Source: Candidatus Defluviilinea proxima | GTDB taxonomy: Bacteria; Chloroflexota; Anaerolineae; Anaerolineales; Villigracilaceae | DNA length: 64,000 nucleotides | Assembly: GCA_016721115.1 (NCBI GenBank) | Contig: JADKIW010000001.1 | Location: 387,501-451,500 of the forward strand | Reading direction: 5' to 3' | Shown: one piece after another, positions 9,388-18,074 of the stretch | Layout: the number at the start of each line of letters is the position of its first letter | Numbering within the stretch: position 1 is the first letter of the stretch | Notes under the pieces: model-generated | What the model was told of the DNA's origin: nothing | Databases searched by the model: none | Seen by the model: only the letters and a program-made list of their open reading frames with translations | Translations under genes and position numbers: made by a program

Positions 9388-9906
9388 CTAATCCTGTGGA
9401 TCCTTCATTTCAGGCACCGACCGTGTGAATACACCGGCTTCCACTTTGCGAGGTGTGGTCATATCCACGGTGGGGACGGCTTCCAACAGACTCTCTTTGG
9501 TGTAAATGGCAGAGCGTCGGCTCAAGAATGAAAGTTCGTAATTATCACCGAGCACGATCGCTTCGGTGGGACAGGCATCTTCACAAAATCCGCAATAGAT
9601 ACAGCGGAGCATATTGATCTCGTAGGTCGAAGCATACCTCTCTCCAGGAGAGAAGCGTTTTTCGTCCGTGTTCTCAGAGGCTTCCACGAAGATCGCATCC
9701 GCTGGGCAGGCTGCGGCACATAGCGAACATCCAATGCACTTTTCGAGGCCGTTGTCATACCGTTTCAAGACATGACGACCACGGAAGCGCGGACGTACTT
9801 CGCGTTTCTGTTCGGGATATTGATATGTGACCGGCTTTTCCAAAGCCAGTTTGAACGTGGTACCCAAACCACGCAATAACTCAACAAGGGGATCAAGCAC
9901 GCTCAT
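9388..9906 (-). CDS. nuoI: NADH-quinone oxidoreductase subunit I (2x[4Fe-4S])
   Basis: A 172-residue ferredoxin-like subunit that passes electrons along the peripheral arm toward cluster N2. Two complete [4Fe-4S] motifs are visible: Cys57-60-63 with Cys67 (CIGCSLCAAACP) and Cys102-105-108 with Cys112 (CIYCGFCEDACP). The N-terminus has the amphipathic helix that lies on the membrane. It overlaps the end of nuoH by 14 bases. Confidence 0.95.
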   Translation of the reverse strand: MSVLDPLVELLRGLGTTFKLALEKPVTYQYPEQKREVRPRFRGRHVLKRYDNGLEKCIGCSLCAAACPADAIFVEASENTDEKRFSPGERYASTYEINMLRCIYCGFCEDACPTEAIVLGDNYELSFLSRRSAIYTKESLLEAVPTVDMTTPRKVEAGVFTRSVPEMKDPQD

Positions 9907-11017
9907 GAGGCAGTCTCCTCAAAGTACGATAGATCATTACAACAGTAAACAAACCGATAATGGTGGAAAGGACAGGGATCGCCCAGTAATACACTGGGTT
10001 ACCATATGTTTCGTAAAGCAGAAGGCCGGTCGCAGTAATGAATGTGATCGCCAGCGAAAGCGGAAGCAATATCTTCCAACCGAACGACATCAAGCGGTCA
10101 TAGCGAATGCGAGGCCAGGTGGCGCGTACCCAGATCATGACACCCAACAAGATGATGATCTTGATGATCATGTAGATCGGTCCCAGCCACGGGAGTTTGT
10201 CAATGAAGGGGCCAAGATAGCCACCGAGATACAGTGTTGCCAAAATAGCGCTGACTGCGATCATCTTCTGATATTCTGCCATGAAGAACAAAGCGAACTT
10301 CATGCCGGAATATTCGCTGAAATAACCAGCTGTCAATTCCTGCTCGGCTTCGGGCATATCAAACGGCGAACGGTTTACTTCTGCAAGTGTCGCGATCCAG
10401 AAAATGACCGCTCCCACAGGCTGGAGGAAAATATACCAAAGCTTCTCCTGCCCTTCTACGATCTTCGTCAAGTTCATCGAGTTCGCCATGATGATGACAG
10501 TGGCAAAAGAAAGTCCCAGCGCAAGTTCATACGAGATCATCTGCGCCGAGGAACGAATACCACCGAGCATCGCATACTTATTGTTCGAAGCCCAGCCTGC
10601 CAACACAATGCCATACACCGCAATGGATGCAATGGACATCATGTACAACACACCTACATTGATCTCGGCCACAGACAACTTAACCATACGGCCGAACATC
10701 TCGATTGCAGGTCCCCACGGGATAACCGCCGCAATGATGATCGAGGGCACCATTGTGATGACCGGCGCCCAGAAGAACAACACCTTGTCCGCTTTGGCGG
10801 GCACAAGTTCTTCTTTGAAGATCAACTTGACCGCATCCGCGATCGGTTGAAGCAAGCCCTGCCAGCCCGCGCGGTTCGGGCCAATGCGCGCTTGAATGCG
10901 TGCCAGCCCGCGGCGTTCATACCACGTCAGGTAGGCAAACCCGGTCAGCAATCCCAAGATCACCACCAGCGATTTGATAAACCATTCCAGCCAGAGTGTC
11001 CAATCCGATAACATCAT
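9893..11017 (-). CDS. nuoH: NADH-quinone oxidoreductase subunit H
   Basis: A 374-residue, eight-helix subunit that forms much of the quinone-binding cavity of complex I. Typical motifs: YLTWYERRGLARIQARIGPNRAG near residue 28-50, the acidic loop around NRSPFDMPEAEQELTAGYFSEYSGMKF (quoted in part) and WVRATWPRIRYDRLM near the C-terminus. It overlaps nuoG by four bases (ATGA) and nuoI by 14. Confidence 0.95.
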   Translation of the reverse strand: MMLSDWTLWLEWFIKSLVVILGLLTGFAYLTWYERRGLARIQARIGPNRAGWQGLLQPIADAVKLIFKEELVPAKADKVLFFWAPVITMVPSIIIAAVIPWGPAIEMFGRMVKLSVAEINVGVLYMMSIASIAVYGIVLAGWASNNKYAMLGGIRSSAQMISYELALGLSFATVIIMANSMNLTKIVEGQEKLWYIFLQPVGAVIFWIATLAEVNRSPFDMPEAEQELTAGYFSEYSGMKFALFFMAEYQKMIAVSAILATLYLGGYLGPFIDKLPWLGPIYMIIKIIILLGVMIWVRATWPRIRYDRLMSFGWKILLPLSLAITFITATGLLLYETYGNPVYYWAIPVLSTIIGLFTVVMIYRTLRRLPHERA

Positions 11018-13461
11018 TTCACCTTCACCGCAACAGGTTCGCGGATCGCCAAGCCCATCGAACGCGGGATCAACGCCACACCAACCGAGATCGTATCGTC
11101 CAGCTTCACAACCACTTCACCGCTCACACCGTTGAAGCTCACGTTCACGGTCTGCCCAGCTTCCACACCCAGATCTTTCGCGGCATCAGGATGCAACGAG
11201 ATACTCGCATCGCCGATGCGTTCGTGCAACAATTCAGCAGGCAGGATTGTCGTACCACGGTCATACAACTTTGTGACAGGTACCGCCAGCAATTCATTTT
11301 CTTTCGGACGAGGAGCCGCTTCTTTCTGGACCTTCGGTATGCTCAGCTTTTCTCCGCGCGTTGCCGCCGCTGACAGTTGTACGCCCATGCCTTGTGTGTT
11401 CTCATAGGTCGTGCCGCCGTAATATACATCACCGCGCCCAACGATCGGCCATTGCGGTTTCACTTCAGCGAGTCTTGCATAATTCAAACCTTCGAACGAT
11501 TTGACCGACTCGGACAAAATATCGAAAACGGCAGAAACCGCTGTCCCTTCGAGGATGACACCCATATGACGCGCGATCTGCGAGGTGATCGAGAAATCAG
11601 CCTTCGCGTCGCCCGTCACAGGAACGGCAGGATAGTAGCGTTGTACACGTCGTTCGCCGGAGGTCATTGTCCCTTCGCGTTCGGTGAATGCCTGCGCAGG
11701 CAGAACCACATTCGCGATCTCAGTCGTCGCGGTTTCCATCACATCCTGCACAGCCACGAACTCAGCGCCTTCAAGGGCCTTCGCCAGTTTCGGGTCGTCC
11801 GCCACTGGGTCAGCACCGACGATATACACGGATTTGCCCTTCAACACCTTTGCGAGGTCTTCTTCCACTTCGAAGCCCATTTCCCATGCGCCCTGATCGT
11901 TCGCACGGCTCCACACACCGATGAGCCCGTTGTTGGGTTTACCGATAAAGTTATTATCTTGCAACAACTTCGCACAGGCAGAGGCAACTGCGGCAGAACC
12001 TGAAACACCGAGTCCATCACTTCCATAAAGGATGACGGCATTTGCGGCGTTCAGGAATGTATCGCTGATCTTGCTCTTCTTGCCCAGGTCTTGAATGGTC
12101 TTGACTTCATCGCCGTACGCATAGCGCACCACATAGGAAGCATATCGATCAAGTTTGGTCTCGCGCGGATTCATCACGATCAAATTCGCGCCACGCTCCG
12201 CCGCCTGCTTGACACGCAGATACCAGATCGGCGCTTCTTCATATAAATTGGAGGCCACCACGACAATGGTCGTGCCTGCACCCATCTTGGCGAAGTTCGT
12301 CCCCTCCCCCACACCGACAAGCGATGTCAATTCACCGCCAGCCATGTGAGAGTACAGGTACGCCTTGCCTTCCGAATGCTCAGAAAGCGATTTCAAATTG
12401 AACAGGTCTTCATTCGAGAGTCTGCCCGAAGCCAGAATGACAAAATTCTTCTTCGCGGCGAGGAAGTTCTCAGCGGCAAGTTTGGTCGCGGCATCCCATG
12501 AAGCGCGCACCAATTTGCCATCTTTACGAACCTGCGGGCGAGTGAGGCGTTCCTTACCTTCGGCGTAGTGATACGCGAAGCGGCCTTTGTCACACAACCA
12601 GATCTCGTTCACTTCTTCGTTCTGGCGAGGCATCACACGTTTGACAACGATCTTGCCGTCAGCCTTGGCTTCACGACGAGTGTTCAACGTGGTGTTACAT
12701 CCCACAGGGCATTGCGTACAGATGGAAGCCTGTGCCTGCAATTCCCATGGACGAGCGCCAAAGCGGAAGTCTGCCGTGGTCAACGCGCCGACAGGGCAAA
12801 TGTCAGAGGTATTGCCCGAGAAAACCGAATCAAATCCGGGGTCCGATAAAGAGACGATCTGGGTGGAGCGTCCACGCTCATCGAAGCCGAGGACCGAGTC
12901 CCCAGCGATGTCCGTTTGAAAACGGATACAACGCGCACATTGGATACAGCGTTCGCGGTCGAGATAGATCAATTCGCCCAGCGGCACCATCTTATCCATG
13001 TGTTTCTTTTCATCGTAAAGATAGCGGCTCTGGCCAGGGCCGTGCGCCATTGTCAGATTCTGAAGCGGACATTCGCCGCCTTTATCACAGATCGGACAAT
13101 CAAGCGGATGTGAGGTCAGCAGGAACTCAACCGTTCCGCGTTGCCCGGAAGTTGCCTTTTCAGATTTTGTGAGGACCACCATGCCATCCTCGACCCGGTT
13201 GGTACAGGCGGTTTCGAGTTTGGGCATGAATTGGATCTTCGGCGCACCGTTCTCCATGACGAACTGACCGGTGGCGCGGTCGCGCATGGGGCGACCGATC
13301 TCGACCAGACACATACGGCACATGCCGACAGGTTCAAGTTTTGGATGATGACAAAAAACAGGGATGTCGATACCGACCATCTTTGCGGCATCAGCCACAT
13401 ACGTCCCTTCCGGGACCGTGACCTGTGTTCCGTCAATTGTGAGCGTGACTTGTTTACTCAT
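11014..13461 (-). CDS. nuoG: NADH-quinone oxidoreductase subunit G
   Basis: An 815-residue iron-sulfur subunit of the peripheral arm. In order: a [2Fe-2S] domain (CHHPKLEPVGMCRMC), the His-Cys3 [4Fe-4S] site (HPLDCPICDKGGECPLQ), a CIQCARC...C ferredoxin site, then CTQCPVGC plus a distant Cys (WLCDKGRF), which matches the ligands of the extra cluster N7, and a molybdopterin-oxidoreductase-fold domain without cofactor, ending in a dimethylsulfoxide-reductase-like C-terminal barrel. It overlaps nuoF by one base (TAATG). The presence of NuoEFG means this complex uses NADH, unlike the 11-subunit form. Confidence 0.94.
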   Translation of the reverse strand: MSKQVTLTIDGTQVTVPEGTYVADAAKMVGIDIPVFCHHPKLEPVGMCRMCLVEIGRPMRDRATGQFVMENGAPKIQFMPKLETACTNRVEDGMVVLTKSEKATSGQRGTVEFLLTSHPLDCPICDKGGECPLQNLTMAHGPGQSRYLYDEKKHMDKMVPLGELIYLDRERCIQCARCIRFQTDIAGDSVLGFDERGRSTQIVSLSDPGFDSVFSGNTSDICPVGALTTADFRFGARPWELQAQASICTQCPVGCNTTLNTRREAKADGKIVVKRVMPRQNEEVNEIWLCDKGRFAYHYAEGKERLTRPQVRKDGKLVRASWDAATKLAAENFLAAKKNFVILASGRLSNEDLFNLKSLSEHSEGKAYLYSHMAGGELTSLVGVGEGTNFAKMGAGTTIVVVASNLYEEAPIWYLRVKQAAERGANLIVMNPRETKLDRYASYVVRYAYGDEVKTIQDLGKKSKISDTFLNAANAVILYGSDGLGVSGSAAVASACAKLLQDNNFIGKPNNGLIGVWSRANDQGAWEMGFEVEEDLAKVLKGKSVYIVGADPVADDPKLAKALEGAEFVAVQDVMETATTEIANVVLPAQAFTEREGTMTSGERRVQRYYPAVPVTGDAKADFSITSQIARHMGVILEGTAVSAVFDILSESVKSFEGLNYARLAEVKPQWPIVGRGDVYYGGTTYENTQGMGVQLSAAATRGEKLSIPKVQKEAAPRPKENELLAVPVTKLYDRGTTILPAELLHERIGDASISLHPDAAKDLGVEAGQTVNVSFNGVSGEVVVKLDDTISVGVALIPRSMGLAIREPVAVKVK

Positions 13462-14711
13462 TATGCATTCACCGCTTTATCAAAATCTTTTCTAAATCGC
13501 TCGATGCCTGTGACAACCGCCATCGTCGAGAATTCTCCGAGCGCACACAGACACTTGCCTTGCATTTGTTTTGCCACATTCAACAACAGATCAACATCCT
13601 GTGGCTTGCCATGACCTTCATGGATGCGCTCCGTAAGGTGAGACATCCAGTACGTGCCTTCGCGGCAAGTGGTGCATTTACCGCACGATTCATGGCGGAA
13701 GAAATGCATGGTCTTGTTGATGATCCAATCAATCGAGATGGTTTCGTCCACCACAATTACAGAGGCAGACCCAAGGTCTCCACCAATTGTGCGAACGGTG
13801 GCATAGTCCATCTGTGTATCAAGGACCTTTTCATCCTCTACAACAATAAGGGAGGATGATGCACCCGCAGGCATGATGGCTTTCACTTTTTTATCGTCAA
13901 CCACACCACCGCCGTGAGTGTAGATCAATTCACGGAAGGTAGTGCCGAACGGCAGTTCATAATTACCAGGCTTCTTCACGCGGCCAGAAAGTGAGAAGAT
14001 CTTCACGCCAGCACTGTCGGCAGTTCCGAGACCTTTATACCAATCTGCTCCCTTTTCAAGGATCATTGGTACATTGGTAAATGTCTCAACATTGTTGATA
14101 ATGGTCGGCTTGCCATACAAACCATACGAAGGCGGGAATGGAGGACGCACACGAGGCTGTCCGCGTTTACCTTCGAGCGATTCGAGCAAAGCGGTCTCTT
14201 CACCGCAGATGTATGCACCTGCGCCGAGATGGGTATAGATCTTGAGCGAGTAGTCTGTGCCGAAGAGTTCCTTACCGAGGTAACCTGCTTCTTCCATCTC
14301 CGCGATCTTTTCATCGAGGATGGCGGCCACCTGCCAGAACTCACCACGCAGATACACATATGCGGCATTCGCGCCAACCGCATACGATGCGATGGCAAGA
14401 CCTTCCAAAAATTGGAACGGATTGCTTTCCATGATCTCGCGATCTTTGAAAGTGCCCGGTTCGGACTCATCCGCATTGGCCACCACATAATGAGGCCAGT
14501 TCTTGTTGTCAATGAACGACCACTTCATACCGGTCGGAAAGCCTGCGCCTCCGCGACCACGTAAACCGGAGTTCTTGACCACATCGGTCACTTCGTTGGG
14601 CTTCATCTTGGTGACCGCATTCTTAAATGCGGCAAACCCGCCGTTCTTCTTGTAGACTTCGAGCTTGTTGATATCGGGGATATCGCGATGACGTAACAGA
14701 ACGTGTGCCAT
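13461..14711 (-). CDS. nuoF: NADH-quinone oxidoreductase subunit F
   Basis: A 416-residue NADH-binding subunit that holds FMN and cluster N3. The nucleotide/FMN glycine-rich segment is GLRGRGGAGFPTGMKW, the second glycine-rich stretch is YICGEETALLESLEGKRGQPR, and the N3 ligands are in ESCGKCTTCREG with a distal Cys in GKCLCALGEFS. Length is normal. TAATG junctions of one base on both sides link its translation to nuoE and nuoG. Confidence 0.95.
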   Translation of the reverse strand: MAHVLLRHRDIPDINKLEVYKKNGGFAAFKNAVTKMKPNEVTDVVKNSGLRGRGGAGFPTGMKWSFIDNKNWPHYVVANADESEPGTFKDREIMESNPFQFLEGLAIASYAVGANAAYVYLRGEFWQVAAILDEKIAEMEEAGYLGKELFGTDYSLKIYTHLGAGAYICGEETALLESLEGKRGQPRVRPPFPPSYGLYGKPTIINNVETFTNVPMILEKGADWYKGLGTADSAGVKIFSLSGRVKKPGNYELPFGTTFRELIYTHGGGVVDDKKVKAIMPAGASSSLIVVEDEKVLDTQMDYATVRTIGGDLGSASVIVVDETISIDWIINKTMHFFRHESCGKCTTCREGTYWMSHLTERIHEGHGKPQDVDLLLNVAKQMQGKCLCALGEFSTMAVVTGIERFRKDFDKAVNA

Positions 14712-15217
14712 TACTTCACCTCCCCTGCTGATTTCTTGAGCGCGGCAACCAATTCCATCGTCTTATCCACGGTCATGTTCTCGTGATATTTGATGCCATC
14801 CGGTCCCTGTGTTTGGAACATGGGAGCCTTATCGCACGCGGCGAGACAAGTTACTGCTTCGAGGGTCACAACGCCATCGGGTGTCGTCTCCCCCACCTTG
14901 ATACCAAGGCTGGAGCAGAGATTGTCCATAAACTGTTCAGCACCACGTAATGCACAAGGCAGATCGGTGCAAACCTGCATACGATACTTACCGGCCTTCT
15001 CATCATGATACAGGGTGTAGAAGCCAACGATGGCCGCAACATCCGTCTCGGTGATATCGAGTAGTTTGGCAATATCCTGCATTGCAGTTTTCGTGATGTA
15101 ACCTTCCTCACGTTGAGCAAGGTATAACAACGGCATCACCGCTGAGCGTTTATGCTCTGGCGGATATTTTGACAATATTTGTTTTACTTCTTTAGGGTAC
15201 GTTTTCGCAAGGCTCAT
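14711..15217 (-). CDS. nuoE: NADH-quinone oxidoreductase subunit E
   Basis: A 168-residue thioredoxin-like [2Fe-2S] subunit that partners NuoF. Cluster ligands are Cys83 and Cys88 (CTDLPC) and Cys124 and Cys128 (CLAAC). The N-terminal helical region (EHKRSAVMPLLYLAQREEGY) is typical. ATG overlaps the nuoD stop by four bases. Confidence 0.95.
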   Translation of the reverse strand: MSLAKTYPKEVKQILSKYPPEHKRSAVMPLLYLAQREEGYITKTAMQDIAKLLDITETDVAAIVGFYTLYHDEKAGKYRMQVCTDLPCALRGAEQFMDNLCSSLGIKVGETTPDGVVTLEAVTCLAACDKAPMFQTQGPDGIKYHENMTVDKTMELVAALKKSAGEVK

Positions 15218-16443
15218 CGGTCAATATCTCCGAGCACAATATCAATGGAAGCCAGAATGGCAACGAGGTCGGCAACAAGAGTTCCCTTTACGATCTTGGG
15301 AAGGACCGACAGATTATCGAAGGAGGGCGTGCGCATGTGAACGCGATACGGCTTGGGGCCACCATCACCTTCGAGGTAAACACCCAACTCACCACGCGGT
15401 GACTCGACCGCGCTATAAATGGACGCCTTCGGCGCAGGGAAACCTTCCGTCCACAACTTGAAGTGATGGATGAGCGCTTCCATGCTTACACCGATCTCGG
15501 AACGTGGCGGGGTGACGAACTTGCGGTTCTCACTCCGCACCGAGCCCATCGGCAGTTTGTTCAAAGCTTGTTCCACGATCTTCAACGATTCGCGCAACTC
15601 TTCCACATGGACGATATACCGTGCATAGGTGTCACCTTCCGTGCGGACAGGCACATTGAAGTCATATTGTTCGTAACCCATATACGGACGAGCTTTGCGC
15701 AAGTCCCAGTCCACACCAGAAGCACGCAACGTCGGCCCGGTCACACCATGTTGAAGGGCAGTAGCGGCATCCAGATAGCCGATGCCAACCAAACGGTCCA
15801 GCAAGATCGGGTTCTTCGTCAACAAAGCTTCGTATTCGTCAATACGCTTCGGGAAGATCTTGATGAAATCGCGCACTGCGGCTTCGAATTCCACAGGCAC
15901 ATCGCGCCAGATACCGCCGGGGCGGATGAACGTGGTCATCATGCGTTGGCCCGAGCACAATTCCAAAATATCCAAAAGCATTTCACGTTCGCGGAATGCA
16001 TACATGAACATGGAGGAAGCGTTCAAGTCGAGACCAAAAGTACCGATCCAAACGAGATGCGAGATGATGCGTTGTATTTCGGTCAGGATCACACGAATGG
16101 CCTGCGCACGTGGCGGCACATCCAGGTCAACCAGTTTCTCAACGGCCATGCAGTAGGAAAGGTTGTTTCCAACTGTGTTCATGTAATCGAGGCGGTCAGT
16201 CATCACCTCCGCCTTGATGTACGTCTTGTACTCCATGTTCTTTTCAACACCCGTATGCAAGTAGCCGATCTCTGGGATGGCGTTGACAACCGTCTCGCCA
16301 TCGAGTTCAAGTAACAAGCGTAATACACCGTGTGTAGACGGATGTTGAGGCCCCATGTTCAATAACATGGTTTCACCGGTAAATGCACGTTCTGAAACCA
16401 AGTGTTTATATTGTTCGTAATTGGCTTCTTCTAATTGAGTCAT
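15214..16443 (-). CDS. nuoD: NADH-quinone oxidoreductase subunit D
   Basis: A 409-residue subunit of the quinone module, related to the large subunit of NiFe hydrogenases but without the metal-binding cysteines. Conserved segments include MGPQHPSTHGVLRLLLELDGE (shown in part), the HTGVEKNMEYKTY helix, and the C-terminal DLVAILASIDIVLGDIDR that lines the quinone site. It follows nuoC by three bases and overlaps nuoE by four. Confidence 0.95.
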   Translation of the reverse strand: MTQLEEANYEQYKHLVSERAFTGETMLLNMGPQHPSTHGVLRLLLELDGETVVNAIPEIGYLHTGVEKNMEYKTYIKAEVMTDRLDYMNTVGNNLSYCMAVEKLVDLDVPPRAQAIRVILTEIQRIISHLVWIGTFGLDLNASSMFMYAFREREMLLDILELCSGQRMMTTFIRPGGIWRDVPVEFEAAVRDFIKIFPKRIDEYEALLTKNPILLDRLVGIGYLDAATALQHGVTGPTLRASGVDWDLRKARPYMGYEQYDFNVPVRTEGDTYARYIVHVEELRESLKIVEQALNKLPMGSVRSENRKFVTPPRSEIGVSMEALIHHFKLWTEGFPAPKASIYSAVESPRGELGVYLEGDGGPKPYRVHMRTPSFDNLSVLPKIVKGTLVADLVAILASIDIVLGDIDR

Positions 16444-16446
16444 TCC

Positions 16447-16959
16447 CTATTCCTTTGCATACGGCTTGCGAAGGTCGATCTCTTCGAAGTTGAAGGTAAA
16501 TTGCGGTTCTTCATAACCAAGCGGGAAGTCCTTGCGAAGAGGATGTCCTTCTGTATCCTCAGGCATCAAGATACGGCGCGGATCAGGATGACCTTCGAAC
16601 TCAACGCCGAACATATCAGCGATCTCACGCTCACGCCAATTCGCCACTTCATATACACGCGTCGCAGTCGGGACTTTGGGCTGGTCACCGTTTACTGGAA
16701 TTCTCAACTGTAACGTTAGATTCTTTGCCAGAGAGGACATCTGATAAATGACATGAAAACGCGGGGACTGTTGAGGCCAATAGTCCACCGCGGTCATTGC
16801 AGATAACAATTCAAATTCATGGTTGTCGCGCAGGAGGGTTAACGCTTCGATGATCTGTTCAATTGTAAGAAATACATGCACTTCCCCACGGAACTCTTCA
16901 TAGGTTACGTTGAACTTATCCTGCAAAACCTTTACGATTGGTTCAAGTCTCTTATCCAT
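16447..16959 (-). CDS. nuoC: NADH-quinone oxidoreductase subunit C
   Basis: A 170-residue peripheral-arm subunit (30-kDa type). The C-terminal signature is WREREIADMFGVEFEGHPD followed by RRILMPED and HPLRKDFPLGYEEP. I choose ATG 16959; the frame could start two codons earlier at a GTG (16965). NuoC and NuoD are separate here, not fused as in enterobacteria. An 85-base palindromic repeat separates it from nuoB, the only sizeable gap in the operon's first half. Confidence 0.94.
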   Translation of the reverse strand: MDKRLEPIVKVLQDKFNVTYEEFRGEVHVFLTIEQIIEALTLLRDNHEFELLSAMTAVDYWPQQSPRFHVIYQMSSLAKNLTLQLRIPVNGDQPKVPTATRVYEVANWREREIADMFGVEFEGHPDPRRILMPEDTEGHPLRKDFPLGYEEPQFTFNFEEIDLRKPYAKE

Positions 16960-16970
16960 AATCACTACCC

Positions 16971-17055
16971 CGTCATTGCGAGGAGGGCGTAGCCCGACGA
17001 AGCAATCCCATCATTATCTTGGAGATTGCTTCGGGCTATCGCCCTCGCAATGACG
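16971..17055. repeat. Palindromic repeat between nuoB and nuoC
   Basis: A long imperfect inverted repeat: left arm about 16972-17009, loop, right arm about 17022-17054, built on GTCATTGCGAGG and AGCCCGA(C/A)GAAGCAAT-type sequence. The right arm touches the TAG stop codon of nuoB. A second copy occurs at 41505-41539, where it touches the TAG of glmU. Such elements are dispersed in many Chloroflexi genomes (recollection, not checked). Confidence 0.85.
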
Positions 17056-17538
17056 CTATTCCTTCACGATGAACTTCTCGCCCTTGACCTTTTCATGCAA
17101 GGTCACCACTGCATGAATCAATGCTTCCGGACGCGGAGGACAGCCAGCTACATACACATCGACAGGGACGATCTCGTCCACACCCTGCACAAGGGCGTAA
17201 TTATTGAATACACCACTGCAAGAGGCGCAATCGCCCATGGCGATCACCCACTTGGGTTCGGGCATTTGGTCATAGAGGCGGCGGAGCACCGGCGCCATCT
17301 TCTTTGAAAGGCGACCGGCCACGATCATCAGGTCCGATTGACGCGGGCTGGCACGCATGATCTCCATACCGAAGCGGCTCATATCATAATGAGCGGCCTG
17401 AGCGGCCATCATCTCAATCGCACAACAAGCAAGTCCAAACAACATGGGCCACATCGCGTTCGTGCGAGACCAGTTGACAAGGTCTTCCAGTTTCGCGGTC
17501 ACGATGCCCATATTGCCAAGTTTTTCTTCTACTCCCAT
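17056..17538 (-). CDS. nuoB: NADH-quinone oxidoreductase subunit B
   Basis: A 160-residue subunit that binds cluster N2, the last iron-sulfur centre before quinone. The ligands are the tandem cysteines in FGLACCAIEMM plus cysteines in GDCASCSG and AGCPPRPEA. The frame is open upstream to a GTG at 17559, but ATG 17538 has an AAAGGAG site seven bases ahead and gives the usual length, so it is preferred. It overlaps the end of nuoA by 10 bases. Its TAG stop forms the boundary of the palindromic repeat described at 16971-17055. Confidence 0.95.
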   Translation of the reverse strand: MGVEEKLGNMGIVTAKLEDLVNWSRTNAMWPMLFGLACCAIEMMAAQAAHYDMSRFGMEIMRASPRQSDLMIVAGRLSKKMAPVLRRLYDQMPEPKWVIAMGDCASCSGVFNNYALVQGVDEIVPVDVYVAGCPPRPEALIHAVVTLHEKVKGEKFIVKE

Positions 17539-17882
17539 TCGAGAGCTCCTTTCTTCCACGCATAAAAGTATCCAACCAATAAGATAGCGATAAAGACGAT
17601 CATTTCGATCAATCCAAATATCCCAAGCTTACGGAACGTCACTGCCCACGGCAGGAAGAACACTACTTCGATATCGAAGAGGATGAACAACACAGCCACC
17701 ATATAAAAACGCACAGGCATACGACGTGTCCCTTCACCGAAGGGAGTAATACCTGATTCATAAGGTGATGCTTTAGCTTCAGACTGTTTTCGTGGACCGA
17801 ATAAATACCCCAAACCGATTGCTATCAGTGCAACGATGGTTGCCAGCGCGATCATAAGTGCAATTGCAACGTATTCGAGCAT
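17529..17882 (-). CDS. nuoA: NADH-quinone oxidoreductase subunit A
   Basis: A 117-residue, three-helix membrane subunit and first gene of the nuo operon. Motifs are GPRKQSEAKASPYESGITP (the loop whose Cys is replaced by Ser in many bacteria), PVRFYMVAVLFILFDIEVVFFLPWA (in part) and a C-terminal third helix. The 5' leader is about 60 bases after a TATACT-type -10. Confidence 0.95.
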   Translation of the reverse strand: MLEYVAIALMIALATIVALIAIGLGYLFGPRKQSEAKASPYESGITPFGEGTRRMPVRFYMVAVLFILFDIEVVFFLPWAVTFRKLGIFGLIEMIVFIAILLVGYFYAWKKGALEWE

Positions 17883-17945
17883 TAAAATACCTCAAAACGC
17901 CCGCAATAGGCGTGTATTTGTACTTCCTTGCACAACGTGGTCGGG

Positions 17946-17951
17946 AGTATA
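17946..17951 (-). promoter_or_regulatory. Putative -10 box of the nuo operon
   Basis: Read on the minus strand this is TATACT, 64 bases upstream of the nuoA ATG, in the AT-rich gap after rpoD. No good -35 is seen. A small ACGCC/GGCGT stem lies in the predicted leader (17890-17910). Confidence 0.35.
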
Positions 17952-18040
17952 ACATAAGAGGTTTTTGAGGGCTAGAGAAAGTGCCTCTTTTCACAAAATT
18001 GGTAATAATTGTCGGATTGTGTTTTTTTACAAAAAATAAA

Positions 18041-18069
18041 AGCAGGTCGCATTTGAAACGCGACCTGCT
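18041..18069 (-). terminator. Terminator after rpoD
   Basis: A 10-bp perfect stem (18041-18050 / 18060-18069) five bases beyond the rpoD stop; on the minus strand it is followed by TTTTATTTTTTG. It separates rpoD/dnaG from the nuo operon. Confidence 0.85.
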
Positions 18070-18074
18070 CTTGG

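Noticed and set aside
9827..11011. 394-codon plus-strand frame opposite nuoH and nuoI
   Set aside because: It mirrors strongly conserved complex I genes, has no recognisable domain, and is rich in His/Arg/Asp as expected of an antisense shadow.
15463..16314. 283-codon plus-strand frame opposite nuoD
   Set aside because: Antisense shadow; the minus-strand gene explains the region fully.
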